64,000 nucleotides of DNA from Chryseobacterium sp. 52 (GCF_002754245.1 NZ_PEEX01000001.1:4010001-4074000), one strand, 5' to 3'. Positions 25,290 to 34,473 are shown, counted from the stretch's first letter. A program made the numbers and translations. The notes: a model not told the origin generated them from the letters alone.

Positions 25290-26915
25290 TTAAAATTCCA
25301 TTCTTTTTCTATCATCCGTTGGTGCATAGGCAAGGGTATCCATTAATGTATTGATTTTTGCAGATCGGTGCAGGTATCTGTTTTTAAGTTTTCTAAGGAG
25401 ATAATCTGACTTATATGCCGTAACAACGACTTCTTCCAGTTGTACCGGAGTTGAATTATTAACAGGCGTTTCAACCGGTCCTTCTACCTTGGTTTCTTCT
25501 TCAATTTCCGGTTCTTCCTCTTCGTGTTTGAAATTTCCTTTGAGTGTCCAGCTTTCATTTTTATCTATAATATGATCTTTCATATAGGCTTTTACTTCAT
25601 CTAAGAAAGTATCATTCAAAGCGTAATCTGCCATTATTTTTGAATAGTACAGGTACTCTTTATCTTCATTAAGATAGGGCAAAGCGTAGTCACACATAAA
25701 ATGGAGTGGAATAAAGCTGTATCCTCTGTACAGATAGCGGGTTCCGGTAAGTGTATATTTCCAGTGCGCTTCAATGGCTAACTGCTCTTTTTTAAACCAG
25801 CCCTGCTCAATTAATTCATCTCTAAAAGCGTCTAATGATCCGGAAAAATAAGCCTTTTCAAGCCAAACGTATTCTCTTTCGGTAACTCCTTCTACAGGAT
25901 CCGGTTTGTAAGCGCTTTCACTGATTTCTGCCGGGGACATGACATCATGGTTGTAACTTCCTCCCACATCGCTGTGTACTCCCGGAAAATTTCTTTCAAT
26001 TCCGGTATGAAGTTCTACAGGCAGAAACCTTGTCAGAGAAAAATTTTTCCGATGTTCATCAGCCGCTGTAAAATGTACCGCTTTTCTTGGGGAACCCAAT
26101 TCGTGCAAGTGAAGCTCTGTAACTTTCTTCCTGAAATTAGGGAGAAGAAGACAGGTAGGGTCATAAGAGGCTACCGTATCATACACCCCAATAAATCTGA
26201 CATTAATGGTCATAGAGTCTACTAAGTCACGGCTTAATCCTGCCTGTAAAAGTGATGTTCCAAAATGTCCGAATTTAGGAAGTAAACCATCTTTTACCCA
26301 TGATTTCTCGATGGCCATAGATTCACTTGTCTCGTGGTCTACGTCAATTCTCGAAGCGCCCTGCACAGGTGGATAATACCCTTTTGGGGCATATGCTCCC
26401 ATCTGTAAATTATAGGCAAAATTTCGTGCTGCTGCTGCGCCACGACTAAATCCGAAAATATCAATCGTAAGTATGATTGCTTCGGTATCTTTTTTCTTTG
26501 AATCATTAACTATTTTTGCTAAAGCTGTGCTTCCATTTCTCACTTTTCCTACCACTCCTGTTTTTCCACGACCATATTTAAAGCCTCCTCCTTCATCATC
26601 TGCTTTATCGATAGTGGCAATACCTTCTACGTACAATGAATAAGTAGTTCTTTGGGTACACATATACTTTCTTGCAACGTTGGTAAAATCATTTCCAAAA
26701 CTGTTGTCGTCTTTAGCATATTTTTCAAAAATCTTTCTTTCTTCTTCTGTTGCAGAAATATTGCGAAACTCTCCTTTTCCCTGAACTTTTTTACGGATTT
26801 CAGTATTTTTCAGATTATTTCTGGTTCCATCGAAGAACACCCCAAAACTAAGTTTTACAGTTCCGGGTGGATCTGGCAACGGATTGCCCGTATTGTAAAC
26901 AAAAGTTTTTCCCAT
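25290..26915 (-). CDS. DUF2235 phospholipase-type T6SS effector (Tle1-like)
   Basis: 541 residues. A DUF2235 alpha/beta-hydrolase domain spans about 21-430: FFDGTRNN at 27-34, nucleophile elbow GFSRG with Ser157, GVYDTVAS with Asp246, and GVHSDVGGSY with His314/Asp316. These match the Tle1 family of T6SS phospholipase effectors. The C-terminal ~80 residues are a Glu/Pro-rich linker plus VQLEEVVVTAYKS, a short basic tail of unknown role. There is no signal peptide, so export would depend on VgrG. The DUF2931-like lipoprotein gene 2 bases upstream is the likely immunity partner. Confidence 0.86.
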   Translation of the reverse strand: MGKTFVYNTGNPLPDPPGTVKLSFGVFFDGTRNNLKNTEIRKKVQGKGEFRNISATEEERKIFEKYAKDDNSFGNDFTNVARKYMCTQRTTYSLYVEGIATIDKADDEGGGFKYGRGKTGVVGKVRNGSTALAKIVNDSKKKDTEAIILTIDIFGFSRGAAAARNFAYNLQMGAYAPKGYYPPVQGASRIDVDHETSESMAIEKSWVKDGLLPKFGHFGTSLLQAGLSRDLVDSMTINVRFIGVYDTVASYDPTCLLLPNFRKKVTELHLHELGSPRKAVHFTAADEHRKNFSLTRFLPVELHTGIERNFPGVHSDVGGSYNHDVMSPAEISESAYKPDPVEGVTEREYVWLEKAYFSGSLDAFRDELIEQGWFKKEQLAIEAHWKYTLTGTRYLYRGYSFIPLHFMCDYALPYLNEDKEYLYYSKIMADYALNDTFLDEVKAYMKDHIIDKNESWTLKGNFKHEEEEPEIEEETKVEGPVETPVNNSTPVQLEEVVVTAYKSDYLLRKLKNRYLHRSAKINTLMDTLAYAPTDDRKRMEF

Positions 26916-26917
26916 GG

Positions 26918-28030
26918 TTAATCTTTGTATTTAGTTTTACGTACCATAATTTTACTGTTTTTCAGCCAAACCTGCTTTTTACCGCTGATCAATTGCACAG
27001 AAGCAGAGGTTTTAGGGATATTAACAGTAACTTTTAATTCAATTTCAGCATTAGGTTCAGCAGAAGAAACTTCCTTAAATGCAGAAAATATTTCATTTTT
27101 ATCAAACTCAATTTCACTATAATATCTGTTCTCATCAACCCAGGAAAAATCGACTTTACCTGGAATGGTTCTTTTTTGAGGGGTATTCCATTTAACATTA
27201 TCCGGAATTATTTTTGGATATTTCTGAACTAATGTTTCTCCAAAAAGTTCCTCCCGATTGCCGTTATAAGCATAAATTCCAACATCTTTATTTTTCAGGT
27301 CATTAGGTAATTCGGTCACTAATGTCCAGTTATATTCTGTTCTATAGCTGTCCCACAATCCGTATGGAATAGGCTTACCTTCGTTTGCCTTCGCTACTTC
27401 TTCCGGAACAATTCCAAATTCATGCATAATTTTGCTTTGATATCCGGGATCAAACATATTCTTCTGAGGTCCCGGGCTCAAAGCATCTATTTCGGACTTT
27501 GGGATTGTGATTTTCTTCCCTTCATATCTTCCTATTTCTACCTGCCTGCCTCCTCCGGAAAGCCAAACTACAACTACTCCACCCGGAGCAAAACCTACAA
27601 TAATCTGATTGTAATTTTCTTTTCTAGGGTTTGGATCGTCTCCATCTGAAGGTGTATAATATCCATTCCGGAAAAGGGCAATCATTTTCTCATAATCTAT
27701 ATCTGTATCGGCCTCATAAAATATTTTCTCAGCATAGGACACCCAAATTACATGCAAATGATTGGGAATGCTTTTTTCTCCATTATTCATTCCTCTGTTT
27801 GCTTCCCCCCACGATCCGGCAGTTGTTCCACTGTATAAGCTTGTAAATTCTCCATCTGAAGATTCTAAGCCTCCACGATATACATCAACAGGATAGCCTA
27901 ACGGAGCCGAGGTGGCATCTAACCATTCATATTTTGTCATTGCTTTTGTTTTTTGGTGCTCTTTCTTCTTCTGACACGAAATCTGAATAAAGAATAAAAA
28001 GCTTAATAAATATTTTATTGTTTTGTTCAT
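26918..28030 (-). CDS. DUF2931-like lipoprotein, probable immunity to the phospholipase effector
   Basis: 370 residues. The lipoprotein signal ends FIQISC (Cys19) followed by a Lys-rich stretch. The body has DUF2931-type features: HLHVIWVSYAEKIFYEADTD, then FAPGGVVVVWLSGGGRQVEIG, and a tail of beta strands. DUF2931 lipoproteins frequently neighbour DUF2235 effectors, and periplasmic lipoproteins neutralise Tle-type lipases (Tli proteins), so an immunity role is likely. The gene lies between vgrG (54 bases upstream) and the effector (2 bases downstream). The family assignment is from memory of the pattern, not a search. Confidence 0.72.
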   Translation of the reverse strand: MNKTIKYLLSFLFFIQISCQKKKEHQKTKAMTKYEWLDATSAPLGYPVDVYRGGLESSDGEFTSLYSGTTAGSWGEANRGMNNGEKSIPNHLHVIWVSYAEKIFYEADTDIDYEKMIALFRNGYYTPSDGDDPNPRKENYNQIIVGFAPGGVVVVWLSGGGRQVEIGRYEGKKITIPKSEIDALSPGPQKNMFDPGYQSKIMHEFGIVPEEVAKANEGKPIPYGLWDSYRTEYNWTLVTELPNDLKNKDVGIYAYNGNREELFGETLVQKYPKIIPDNVKWNTPQKRTIPGKVDFSWVDENRYYSEIEFDKNEIFSAFKEVSSAEPNAEIELKVTVNIPKTSASVQLISGKKQVWLKNSKIMVRKTKYKD

Positions 28031-28084
28031 TATAAAATTATTTATGGCAACATGAGAAAGAAAGGAATATCTTTTTAGTATATA

Positions 28085-29944
28085 TTATCCTTTATTCACC
28101 TTAGCGTCTATTTTACCAAGCATTTTGGCAACTCCGGCGCTCTGTAATACAATATCGCCATTTTTAGCGTTATGAGTGGTCGTGGAAGTCGTTTCGTTCA
28201 AATCTCCTGTTATATTGATCGTTTTATTCTCATTTACCGTCTGCTTATAGTTCTTTGAAGTAAACTGATGATTATTCGTAATATCAATCGCATGATCATT
28301 ACCAACACTTGTTTTCATGTCTTTTCCAACATTAATACTAAGGTTCTCGCCCGCATTGAAAGTCATATTTTTAGGTGCTGTAACCGTAATATTACCTGCT
28401 CCATCCATAAAATAATTGTTTCCGCTTGGGTCTATAATATTGACGCTTCCTTCCTCATCATTCATTAAAATCCTGATGCCACTTCTCGTCTGTATAGACT
28501 TTAAATGATTGTTTATACCACCGCCTAAAGCAGTTCCACCATGAAACATTCCTCCCATCACAAAAGGTCTGTCCGGATGGTTATGTACAAAACCTACCAT
28601 AACCTGATCTCCCACTTCCGGTACGGCTACATACCCTCTGTTCTGAGTAATCTGATCGGTTCCGCCCGCATCGGGAGCCATCATCCGTATAAAGTTTGTA
28701 TTGTCGTTCATTTGCCAGTCGAATCTTACAGTTACCCTGCCCTGCCCCTGGGGATCAGTGTTTGATATTACGGTAGCAATCTGTGGCTGTGCAATGGGGA
28801 CAGCAAAGTCTGGTTTTGGTATGTATCCTGTATCTGAAGCAATTGCTTCAAATCTTCCTGAATAGTTTCCTAATGCATCCACTTCATGGGTGACTTCCGT
28901 CATCATGAGTTTTGTAAAATATGATGTCTGATTGCTGTCTGTTTTCCGCATTTTAATATCAGCAATACATCCGGGATATAAAAAGGGAATAGTGGTTCCA
29001 CCAGATACGGTAAAGACTTCTACGGCCTTACTTCCTGATGTGGCGGTTTGTGAAATAACCACATCCATATCCGTTGCGGCTTTTATAGGAGCAACCTGTA
29101 ATGAAGGCGTTTTAAAGATCCCTTCATTATTCTGATAGGCTGTTTTTGCTAAATTTCCCATATGCTGTATGGGGGTTTCTCCGGAACTGAGCTTTGCATT
29201 GGAACTGCTGTTGTATCCGTAAAAACTGGGTTTGATATGTACTGCTTTCAATTCAACATTCACATCAGAGACATTACTTCCGTACACCAGTTCCAATGCT
29301 TTATTTTGAGGAGGCATATTTCCGAAGTGCAAGACTTCACCATCGTAGTAAAACTGCTCTCCATAGCCTTCCGCCATTCTGCAGAGATAATTGTAATGAG
29401 TCTCATCATACTGAGTGCTGTATAGAATTTGAGAGGAAGCTTTTGCATTGACTTTAACATCAAACTTACTACTTTCTATTCCCTGTTTTATCACATTGGT
29501 TGCAATAATACCCATGTTTACAGGCTGGTCTCCACCAAAACTCTGGGTATGAGGAGCACTGTCCAATAAAATAGTAGGACTGTAACCTTTCAGCACAATA
29601 TTTCCCATACTCTGATTTTCCTGACTGAATCCTACTTTTGTAATAACCCCTACAAAAGTTCTTTCAGGACTATTATCAACATCTTTATATGTGAAATTGA
29701 CAGTGAGTCTTCCGCCTAGAAATTTATTGGCTTGTTCCAGTTCGTGATTTTGCCTTTCAGAGAGTGTGTCATTGATAAGGATCAGTTCAAACTCATGGTG
29801 TTTTCTCACACTTTGCTTCAGCCGGAAATATTTGAAATGCTTAATAAGCTTGCCATCAATCACAATATCCAGTTTCACCACACGGTTAATACCAGGAATA
29901 TGATTCTCTGTAATTTTATCGGAATTTGAGATATTTTTGTCCAT
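28085..29944 (-). CDS. vgrG: T6SS spike protein VgrG (TssI)
   Basis: 619 residues. The N-terminal gp27-like part (about 20-380) includes YDETHYNYLCRMAEGYGEQFYYDG, a typical VgrG/gpD segment. The OB-fold gp5-like domain follows around 385-480 (GRVTVRFDWQ, GYVAVPEVGDQVMVGF, then NHPDRPFVMGGM). The C-terminal beta-helix spike has repeated GNITVTAP / ENLSINVGKD strands. No extra effector domain is fused, so cargo is carried through separate PAAR-like DUF4280 proteins. It lies between tssD and the effector genes; sheath and membrane-complex genes are not in this window. Confidence 0.92.
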   Translation of the reverse strand: MDKNISNSDKITENHIPGINRVVKLDIVIDGKLIKHFKYFRLKQSVRKHHEFELILINDTLSERQNHELEQANKFLGGRLTVNFTYKDVDNSPERTFVGVITKVGFSQENQSMGNIVLKGYSPTILLDSAPHTQSFGGDQPVNMGIIATNVIKQGIESSKFDVKVNAKASSQILYSTQYDETHYNYLCRMAEGYGEQFYYDGEVLHFGNMPPQNKALELVYGSNVSDVNVELKAVHIKPSFYGYNSSSNAKLSSGETPIQHMGNLAKTAYQNNEGIFKTPSLQVAPIKAATDMDVVISQTATSGSKAVEVFTVSGGTTIPFLYPGCIADIKMRKTDSNQTSYFTKLMMTEVTHEVDALGNYSGRFEAIASDTGYIPKPDFAVPIAQPQIATVISNTDPQGQGRVTVRFDWQMNDNTNFIRMMAPDAGGTDQITQNRGYVAVPEVGDQVMVGFVHNHPDRPFVMGGMFHGGTALGGGINNHLKSIQTRSGIRILMNDEEGSVNIIDPSGNNYFMDGAGNITVTAPKNMTFNAGENLSINVGKDMKTSVGNDHAIDITNNHQFTSKNYKQTVNENKTINITGDLNETTSTTTHNAKNGDIVLQSAGVAKMLGKIDAKVNKG

Positions 29945-30115
29945 ATTATTTAATGTGTGTTTTTGGTTTTTTAATAAAAAAATAAATGGCTGCTCTATAA
30001 AGTTAAAAAAAATTCACGACATAAAATTCACATTATCGGGTTGATTTTTAAAACATTAACAACTGTATGAGCATTTTTTTGTCTATTTAATATCAGCACA
30101 GAAATAATTACAGAC

Positions 30116-30162
30116 AAAAAAAGACAGAACGGCACCCTAATGCCGGGCTTACCATTCTGTCT
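30116..30162 (-). terminator. Intrinsic terminator after tssD
   Basis: The outer stem of 8 bases (AGACAGAA at 30122-30129 with TTCTGTCT at 30155-30162) encloses a nested CGGCA/TGCCG hairpin. On the minus strand it is followed by a T-run (A-run 30116-30122 on plus). It lies 34 bases beyond the tssD stop and would separate tssD from the vgrG-led genes. Confidence 0.85.
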
Positions 30163-30195
30163 GATATTTTTAAATTTTTTTAAGAAATTATATTC

Positions 30196-30603
30196 TTAAG
30201 AAGTAGGCCATTCTGCTTTGTAAGAAGAAGTACCCAGGTCAATAAGTTCTGCACTTATTATAAAGCTGATGTACATACTGTTTTCATCTACTGCATCGAA
30301 ATCTACTTCGTGCTGGATCACATATCCGTTCTCCCATTTCAAGGTAGTTAATGTTCCTTCTTCGTGAGATTTGTTGAACGTTACTTCTCCTGTTGTAGGC
30401 TTATATTTTCCATTCAGAAGGCTTTCCAGAATATCTGACTTTTCTGTCGCCTCTACTGTGATTTTAATAAGAGCATTAGAAGGATCTGATGCTACTCTTC
30501 CTGATACGTCTGTAGAACGGGATACACTGTAGTTAAGTTTTAATAACTTCTGTCCTTCACCTCCGTTGAATTTTAAAATTCCTCTAGAATTTTTTTCTGC
30601 CAT
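30196..30603 (-). CDS. tssD: T6SS tube protein TssD (Hcp of the Bacteroidota T6SS-iii)
   Basis: 135 residues. The N-terminal GILKFNGGEGQKLLKLNYS, the central FNKSHEEGTLTTLKWENGYV and the closing YISFIISAELIDLG are the characteristic TssD pattern of T6SS-iii. Hexameric rings of this protein form the injected tube. The gene is monocistronic, with its own candidate promoter and terminator, as expected for a protein needed in large amounts. No other structural tss genes are present, so this is an auxiliary cargo island or the edge of a larger locus. Confidence 0.93.
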   Translation of the reverse strand: MAEKNSRGILKFNGGEGQKLLKLNYSVSRSTDVSGRVASDPSNALIKITVEATEKSDILESLLNGKYKPTTGEVTFNKSHEEGTLTTLKWENGYVIQHEVDFDAVDENSMYISFIISAELIDLGTSSYKAEWPTS

Positions 30604-30655
30604 GATCTGTAAATTTTTTTGTTAATATTTTGTGATTTGATGTTCTTTATTTCAC

Positions 30656-30688
30656 CAAAAGTAGAGTATTTATTCTATAAAAAAACAA
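30656..30688 (-). promoter_or_regulatory. Candidate tssD promoter
   Basis: On the minus strand TACTTTTG (30663-30656) fits the -7 consensus TAnnTTTG. A TTG (30688-30686) lies 22 bases upstream as a possible -33 element; this spacing is at the long end. The predicted leader is about 47 bases. Confidence 0.5.
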
Positions 30689-30711
30689 TTTTATTATAAA
30701 TATGAAAAAGT

Positions 30712-30727
30712 GTAGTAGTACTACTAC
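30712..30727. promoter_or_regulatory. 16-base perfect palindrome upstream of tssD
   Basis: GTAGTAGTACTACTAC reads the same on both strands. It lies about 110 bases upstream of tssD and just above the candidate -33 element, a position suited to an activator or repressor dimer. The flanking sequence is AT-rich without similar symmetry. Confidence 0.5.
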
Positions 30728-30811
30728 TAACAATCGTTAGGTTTATTATTCGCTATAAATCAGTGTTTTATAATTTTTAAAAAAATAACATAGTACTTAT
30801 GATGTACTGTA

Positions 30812-32377
30812 TCACTTCACTTCAAAATATTTTTTAAGATCTGATATCGTCTTTATGTGAAGGGCTTCAGATTGTTTTCTACGCATCATCAATGCATAGG
30901 AATTATTAAATCCAAGAGGTTTTAACCATTGAATTCCATACTGTTTTTCAAATTCAGAATTGACGTAGCTGTATGTTTTTTCTGCAATCAGGGTTACGTT
31001 CTTAATGGTTTTTTCTGTAGGTTTTAGCAATACCAGAAGTCCGGTTCCTGTATATTCGGGGTAAAAATCAATGGCATCATTCACCAAAGCATCAAAACAG
31101 ATTTTGGTTCCGCCCAAGCCCGTTTTTGTTTCCACTTTATAGTCTGTGTAGCCTTCAATCAGCATTTTATACATTTCTGTGAGAATGTACTGCTCTCCAA
31201 AAATCTTTGAGCCAATCCGAACTGTTTTTGAGCTTCCGTTCCGGGAATTTTTATACAGTTTATTTTTAATTAAAAAATTCTTTGCTATTTTTTCAGGGGT
31301 CTGATGAAGATAATCAGATTGGTAATTCAGATCTGTCATGATTGAATCATTAAATTTACCTGCCAGCAGATTCAAAGTTTCTTCCAGTTCCGGAAATTTC
31401 TCCAGTGTTTTGGTTTTAATAATCGGGGCTGCAAAATAGGGCGGAAATATCTTTTTGTCATCCTCCAGGACATAGAGATCGAATGCTTTAATCCTGCCAT
31501 CGGTAGAATATCCGCTGATAAGATCCAAATCCTTTTCGTAAGCCGCTTTGTACATAATGGCATCATTTACAACGACAGGATTTACATTAAGCCCATACAC
31601 GGAGCGCAAACCAAGATCACCATCCTGCCTTCCCATAAATTCAGGTGTAAAACCTGCTTTCAGCTTTTTCTCCGAAGTGGAAGACAGTACATAAGCTGCT
31701 CCAATAATGATCAGTAAAACAGGGACTATATATTTTAGTTTCTGAAACAACCGATATCCGGATTTCTGGATCATGGCAATGGTCTGATCCAATACAATAG
31801 CGAGTAAAGCTGCCGGAATTGCCCCTGCCAGAATCATATTGGTATTATTCAGTGAGATTCCTCCAAAGATAAATTCTCCCAAACCTCCTGCTGCCACAAA
31901 TGATGCTAATGTGGCTACCCCAACATTGATAACGGCTGCCGTTCTTATTCCTGCGATGATAACGGGCATGGCCAAAGGGAGTTCAACTTTAAAAAGAAGC
32001 TGGCTCCTGTTCATTCCCATTGCTTTTGCGGCTTCAATAACAGCCGGTTCTACCCCTGTTATTCCGGTGTACGTATTGCGAATGATGGGTAAAAGGGCGT
32101 AAATCAATAATGCTACAATAGCTGGTTTGGCACCTATACCAAATGCCGGAATCATAAAACCCAGCAGAGCAATACTTGGGATAGTCTGCAGAATTCCCGC
32201 AATACCAAGAACAGGGTTGGAAAGCTTTCTTTTCCTGGCAATCAGGATTCCCAACGGTACCCCAACAATAATCGCCAATAGTAAAGACAGAAACGTAAGC
32301 CCCAAATGCTGTAGAATCTGGGTGAATAATTTTTCCTGCTGTTCAATAATAAACTGCCAAAGGCTTTGCTGCGTCAT
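30812..32377 (-). CDS. ABC permease fused to (circularly permuted) substrate-binding domain, EgtU/OpuB-like
   Basis: 521 residues. Residues 1-230 are an OpuBB-type permease with the EAA loop EAAKAMGMNRSQLLFK (115-130) and a final membrane helix near 215-232. Residues 239-521 form a glycine-betaine/choline-type binding domain facing the periplasm. The order of its halves is swapped: FTPEFMGRQDG (243-253), YSTDGRI, LEDDKKIFPPYFAAP come first, and VRIGSKIFGEQYIL (386-399), TGLGGT, YPEYTGTG, PLGFNNSYAL come last, whereas OpuC/YehZ-type proteins begin with the GSKxFTEQ half. Linkage to egtB suggests ergothioneine uptake, as for EgtU of Streptococcus and Helicobacter; osmolyte uptake is the alternative. 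It overlaps the ATPase gene by 4 bases. Confidence 0.85.
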   Translation of the reverse strand: MTQQSLWQFIIEQQEKLFTQILQHLGLTFLSLLLAIIVGVPLGILIARKRKLSNPVLGIAGILQTIPSIALLGFMIPAFGIGAKPAIVALLIYALLPIIRNTYTGITGVEPAVIEAAKAMGMNRSQLLFKVELPLAMPVIIAGIRTAAVINVGVATLASFVAAGGLGEFIFGGISLNNTNMILAGAIPAALLAIVLDQTIAMIQKSGYRLFQKLKYIVPVLLIIIGAAYVLSSTSEKKLKAGFTPEFMGRQDGDLGLRSVYGLNVNPVVVNDAIMYKAAYEKDLDLISGYSTDGRIKAFDLYVLEDDKKIFPPYFAAPIIKTKTLEKFPELEETLNLLAGKFNDSIMTDLNYQSDYLHQTPEKIAKNFLIKNKLYKNSRNGSSKTVRIGSKIFGEQYILTEMYKMLIEGYTDYKVETKTGLGGTKICFDALVNDAIDFYPEYTGTGLLVLLKPTEKTIKNVTLIAEKTYSYVNSEFEKQYGIQWLKPLGFNNSYALMMRRKQSEALHIKTISDLKKYFEVK

Positions 32378-33300
32378 GCGATCTGTAATTTTCTGTAATC
32401 ATTGAATGCCCTGATCAGGTTTTCGTAATACACTGTATTTTTATGGTCTGAACTTAATTTCTGCAAAGCACTCCAAACGCTGGTATTTTCTGTTAAATTA
32501 AATTCATGATAAACATTTTCTGAGGAAAGAAAAGGGACCATATCTTTTAAGGTGGTGATTTTATATTCCAGTAACAATCTGTTTTCAGCAAAAAAGCCAG
32601 TGACAAAATCATTTTGAGCGTGATAAAGCATTTCTTTTGGTGTGCCTGTCTGAATAATCCTGCCCTGATCCATTAAACATATTCTATGCCCCAGCTCAAA
32701 GGCTTCCTGTACATCGTGGGTAACCAGTATTATGGTTTTATTTTTCAGCTCTTCCAGCGATTTAAATTCTGAATGAATATCTGCTTTCGTGATATTATCC
32801 AATGCTCCAAAAGGTTCATCCATCAACAAAACAGGGGTATTGGCAATCAATGCTCTTGCAATGCCTACTCTCTGCTGCTGACCGCCACTCAATTCATTGG
32901 GGAATCGTGAAAGTACTTCTTCTGAAAGATGAAGCTTACTTAAAAGTTCGTAGGTTCTGTCTGCTGTTTTTTTCTTCTCCCATTTCAGTAATTCCGGAAC
33001 AACCGCAATATTCTGCTGAATGGTGTAATGGGGAAACAATCCGGAATGCTGCATCACAAAGCCAATTCCCATACGAAGTTCTTCTATTTTCTGGTCACGG
33101 ATATTTTTACCGTCAATTAAAATATTCCCGGAATCTGCTTCTATAAGCCGGTTGATCATTTTAAGAGTGGTTGTTTTTCCACAGCCGCTGGTTCCCAGAA
33201 GCACCAAAATTTCCTGATCATACGCCTGAAAGGAAATACTGTCTACTGCCGGTTTTCCATTAAAATTCTTTGAAACTGATTCTACTGTAATCATCGGCAA
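32374..33300 (-). CDS. ABC transporter ATP-binding protein of the betaine/ergothioneine type
   Basis: 308 residues. Walker A GTSGCGKTT is near 36-44, the Q-loop is in FVMQHSGLFPHYT, the signature LSGGQQQR and Walker B VLLMDEPFGALD are present, and the H-loop is VTHD. About 70 C-terminal residues after the ATPase core resemble the remnant of the CBS region of OpuCA-type subunits but are short and degenerate. It lies 3 bases downstream of egtB and overlaps the permease/binding-protein gene by 4 bases (ATGA), so all three are one operon. It energises import at the inner membrane. Confidence 0.88.
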   Translation of the reverse strand: MPMITVESVSKNFNGKPAVDSISFQAYDQEILVLLGTSGCGKTTTLKMINRLIEADSGNILIDGKNIRDQKIEELRMGIGFVMQHSGLFPHYTIQQNIAVVPELLKWEKKKTADRTYELLSKLHLSEEVLSRFPNELSGGQQQRVGIARALIANTPVLLMDEPFGALDNITKADIHSEFKSLEELKNKTIILVTHDVQEAFELGHRICLMDQGRIIQTGTPKEMLYHAQNDFVTGFFAENRLLLEYKITTLKDMVPFLSSENVYHEFNLTENTSVWSALQKLSSDHKNTVYYENLIRAFNDYRKLQIA

Positions 33301-33303
33301 AAG

Positions 33304-34473
33304 TTATTGTGCAAGTCTGATTCCTGTAAACTGCCATTTCAGATGGGTCTGGAAGAAATTACGATAGGTATTTCTGCTGTGTCCTACAGGTGTCGCTTCG
33401 GAAGCTCCACGCAAAACCATCTGATTGACCATAAATTTTCCATTGTATTCTCCTACTGCTCCTGCTTCTTTTTTAAAGTGAGGATAGGGTAAATAGGAAG
33501 AATTAGTCCATTCCCAGCGGTTTCCCCAATCGAAATGATCAGAGGCAGCTTCCCATTCTGCTTCGGTTGGAAGTCGCATTTTTTTCCAGGATGCAAAAGC
33601 AGAAGCTTCGTAAAAATTGATATGGCAAACTGCATCGTCAAGGTCCGGTTCCTGTAAACCATTTACGGTATAATTCATCCATTTTCCATCAATACAATGC
33701 CAGTATAAAGGAGAGTTTGCATTATTTTGCTTTACCCAGTCCCAGCCTTCAGCATGCCAGTGTTTAAAATCGGTATATCCTCCAGCTTCCATAAATTCCA
33801 GATATTCTCTGTTGGTCACCAGGCAGTCTGCAATTTCAAAATCATTCAGGAAAACGTTGTGTCTCCCTAACTCATTATCGAAACAGAATCCTTCTCCATT
33901 AAAACCAATCTCGTAAATTCCTTCTGAAAAACTGATCATTTTTACATTTCCGGAGTTCTTCTTGGAAACGGGTTCTTTTTTATAGGCAGGAAAAAGTGGA
34001 TTGTGCCCTAAAATATATTTAATATCGGTAATTAATAATTCCTGATGCTGCTGTTCATGATTAAGCCCCAATTCCAATAAGGGTTCAACAGTTTCAGTCA
34101 TATATTGGCTTTGAAGAAAGGCTTTCATATGTTGATCTACATATTTCCGGTATTGATAGATATCTGAGACGGAAGGACGGCTGAGATTTCCTCTGTCGGT
34201 GCGGATGACTCTTGCCCCAATGGTCTCGTAATAGCTGTTGAAAACAAAATTATACTGTGGATCAAAAATCTTATAATCGGGGAAGTTCGGAACCAGAATA
34301 AAGGTTTCAAAAAACCACGTGGTGTGACCGAGATGCCATTTCGGCGGACTTACATCCACGATAGGCTGTACCACATAATCTTCAATTTCCAAAGGGGCGC
34401 ATATCTCTTCAGAATGCATTCGAATATCTGTATATTTTTTCACTAAATCTGATGTCGCTATATGCTGTGTCAT
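33304..34473 (-). CDS. egtB: Ergothioneine biosynthesis sulfoxide synthase EgtB
   Basis: 389 residues. The N-terminal DinB-like region has the iron facial triad His50 (KWHLGHTTWFFETF) and His139/His143 in HEQQHQE, exactly the EgtB pattern. The C-terminal FGE-sulfatase domain (about 195-389) includes LPTEAEWEAAS, WGNRWEWTNS and the ending LKWQFTGIRLAQ. The enzyme joins hercynine to a thiol donor with oxygen. No egtA or egtC is in the window, which hints at a type that uses cysteine rather than gamma-glutamylcysteine (inference). It is the first gene of the egtB-ABC transporter operon. Confidence 0.92.
   Translation of the reverse strand: MTQHIATSDLVKKYTDIRMHSEEICAPLEIEDYVVQPIVDVSPPKWHLGHTTWFFETFILVPNFPDYKIFDPQYNFVFNSYYETIGARVIRTDRGNLSRPSVSDIYQYRKYVDQHMKAFLQSQYMTETVEPLLELGLNHEQQHQELLITDIKYILGHNPLFPAYKKEPVSKKNSGNVKMISFSEGIYEIGFNGEGFCFDNELGRHNVFLNDFEIADCLVTNREYLEFMEAGGYTDFKHWHAEGWDWVKQNNANSPLYWHCIDGKWMNYTVNGLQEPDLDDAVCHINFYEASAFASWKKMRLPTEAEWEAASDHFDWGNRWEWTNSSYLPYPHFKKEAGAVGEYNGKFMVNQMVLRGASEATPVGHSRNTYRNFFQTHLKWQFTGIRLAQ

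Noticed and set aside
17642..30603. Complete T6SS or a prophage tail locus
   Set aside because: Only tube (TssD), spike (VgrG) and cargo genes are present; sheath, baseplate, membrane-complex and phage structural or integrase genes are absent.
30812..33300. Plain osmoprotectant (glycine betaine/choline) transporter as the only reading
   Set aside because: The family match alone allows it, but operon coupling with egtB makes ergothioneine the more likely substrate; the osmolyte role is kept as an alternative.
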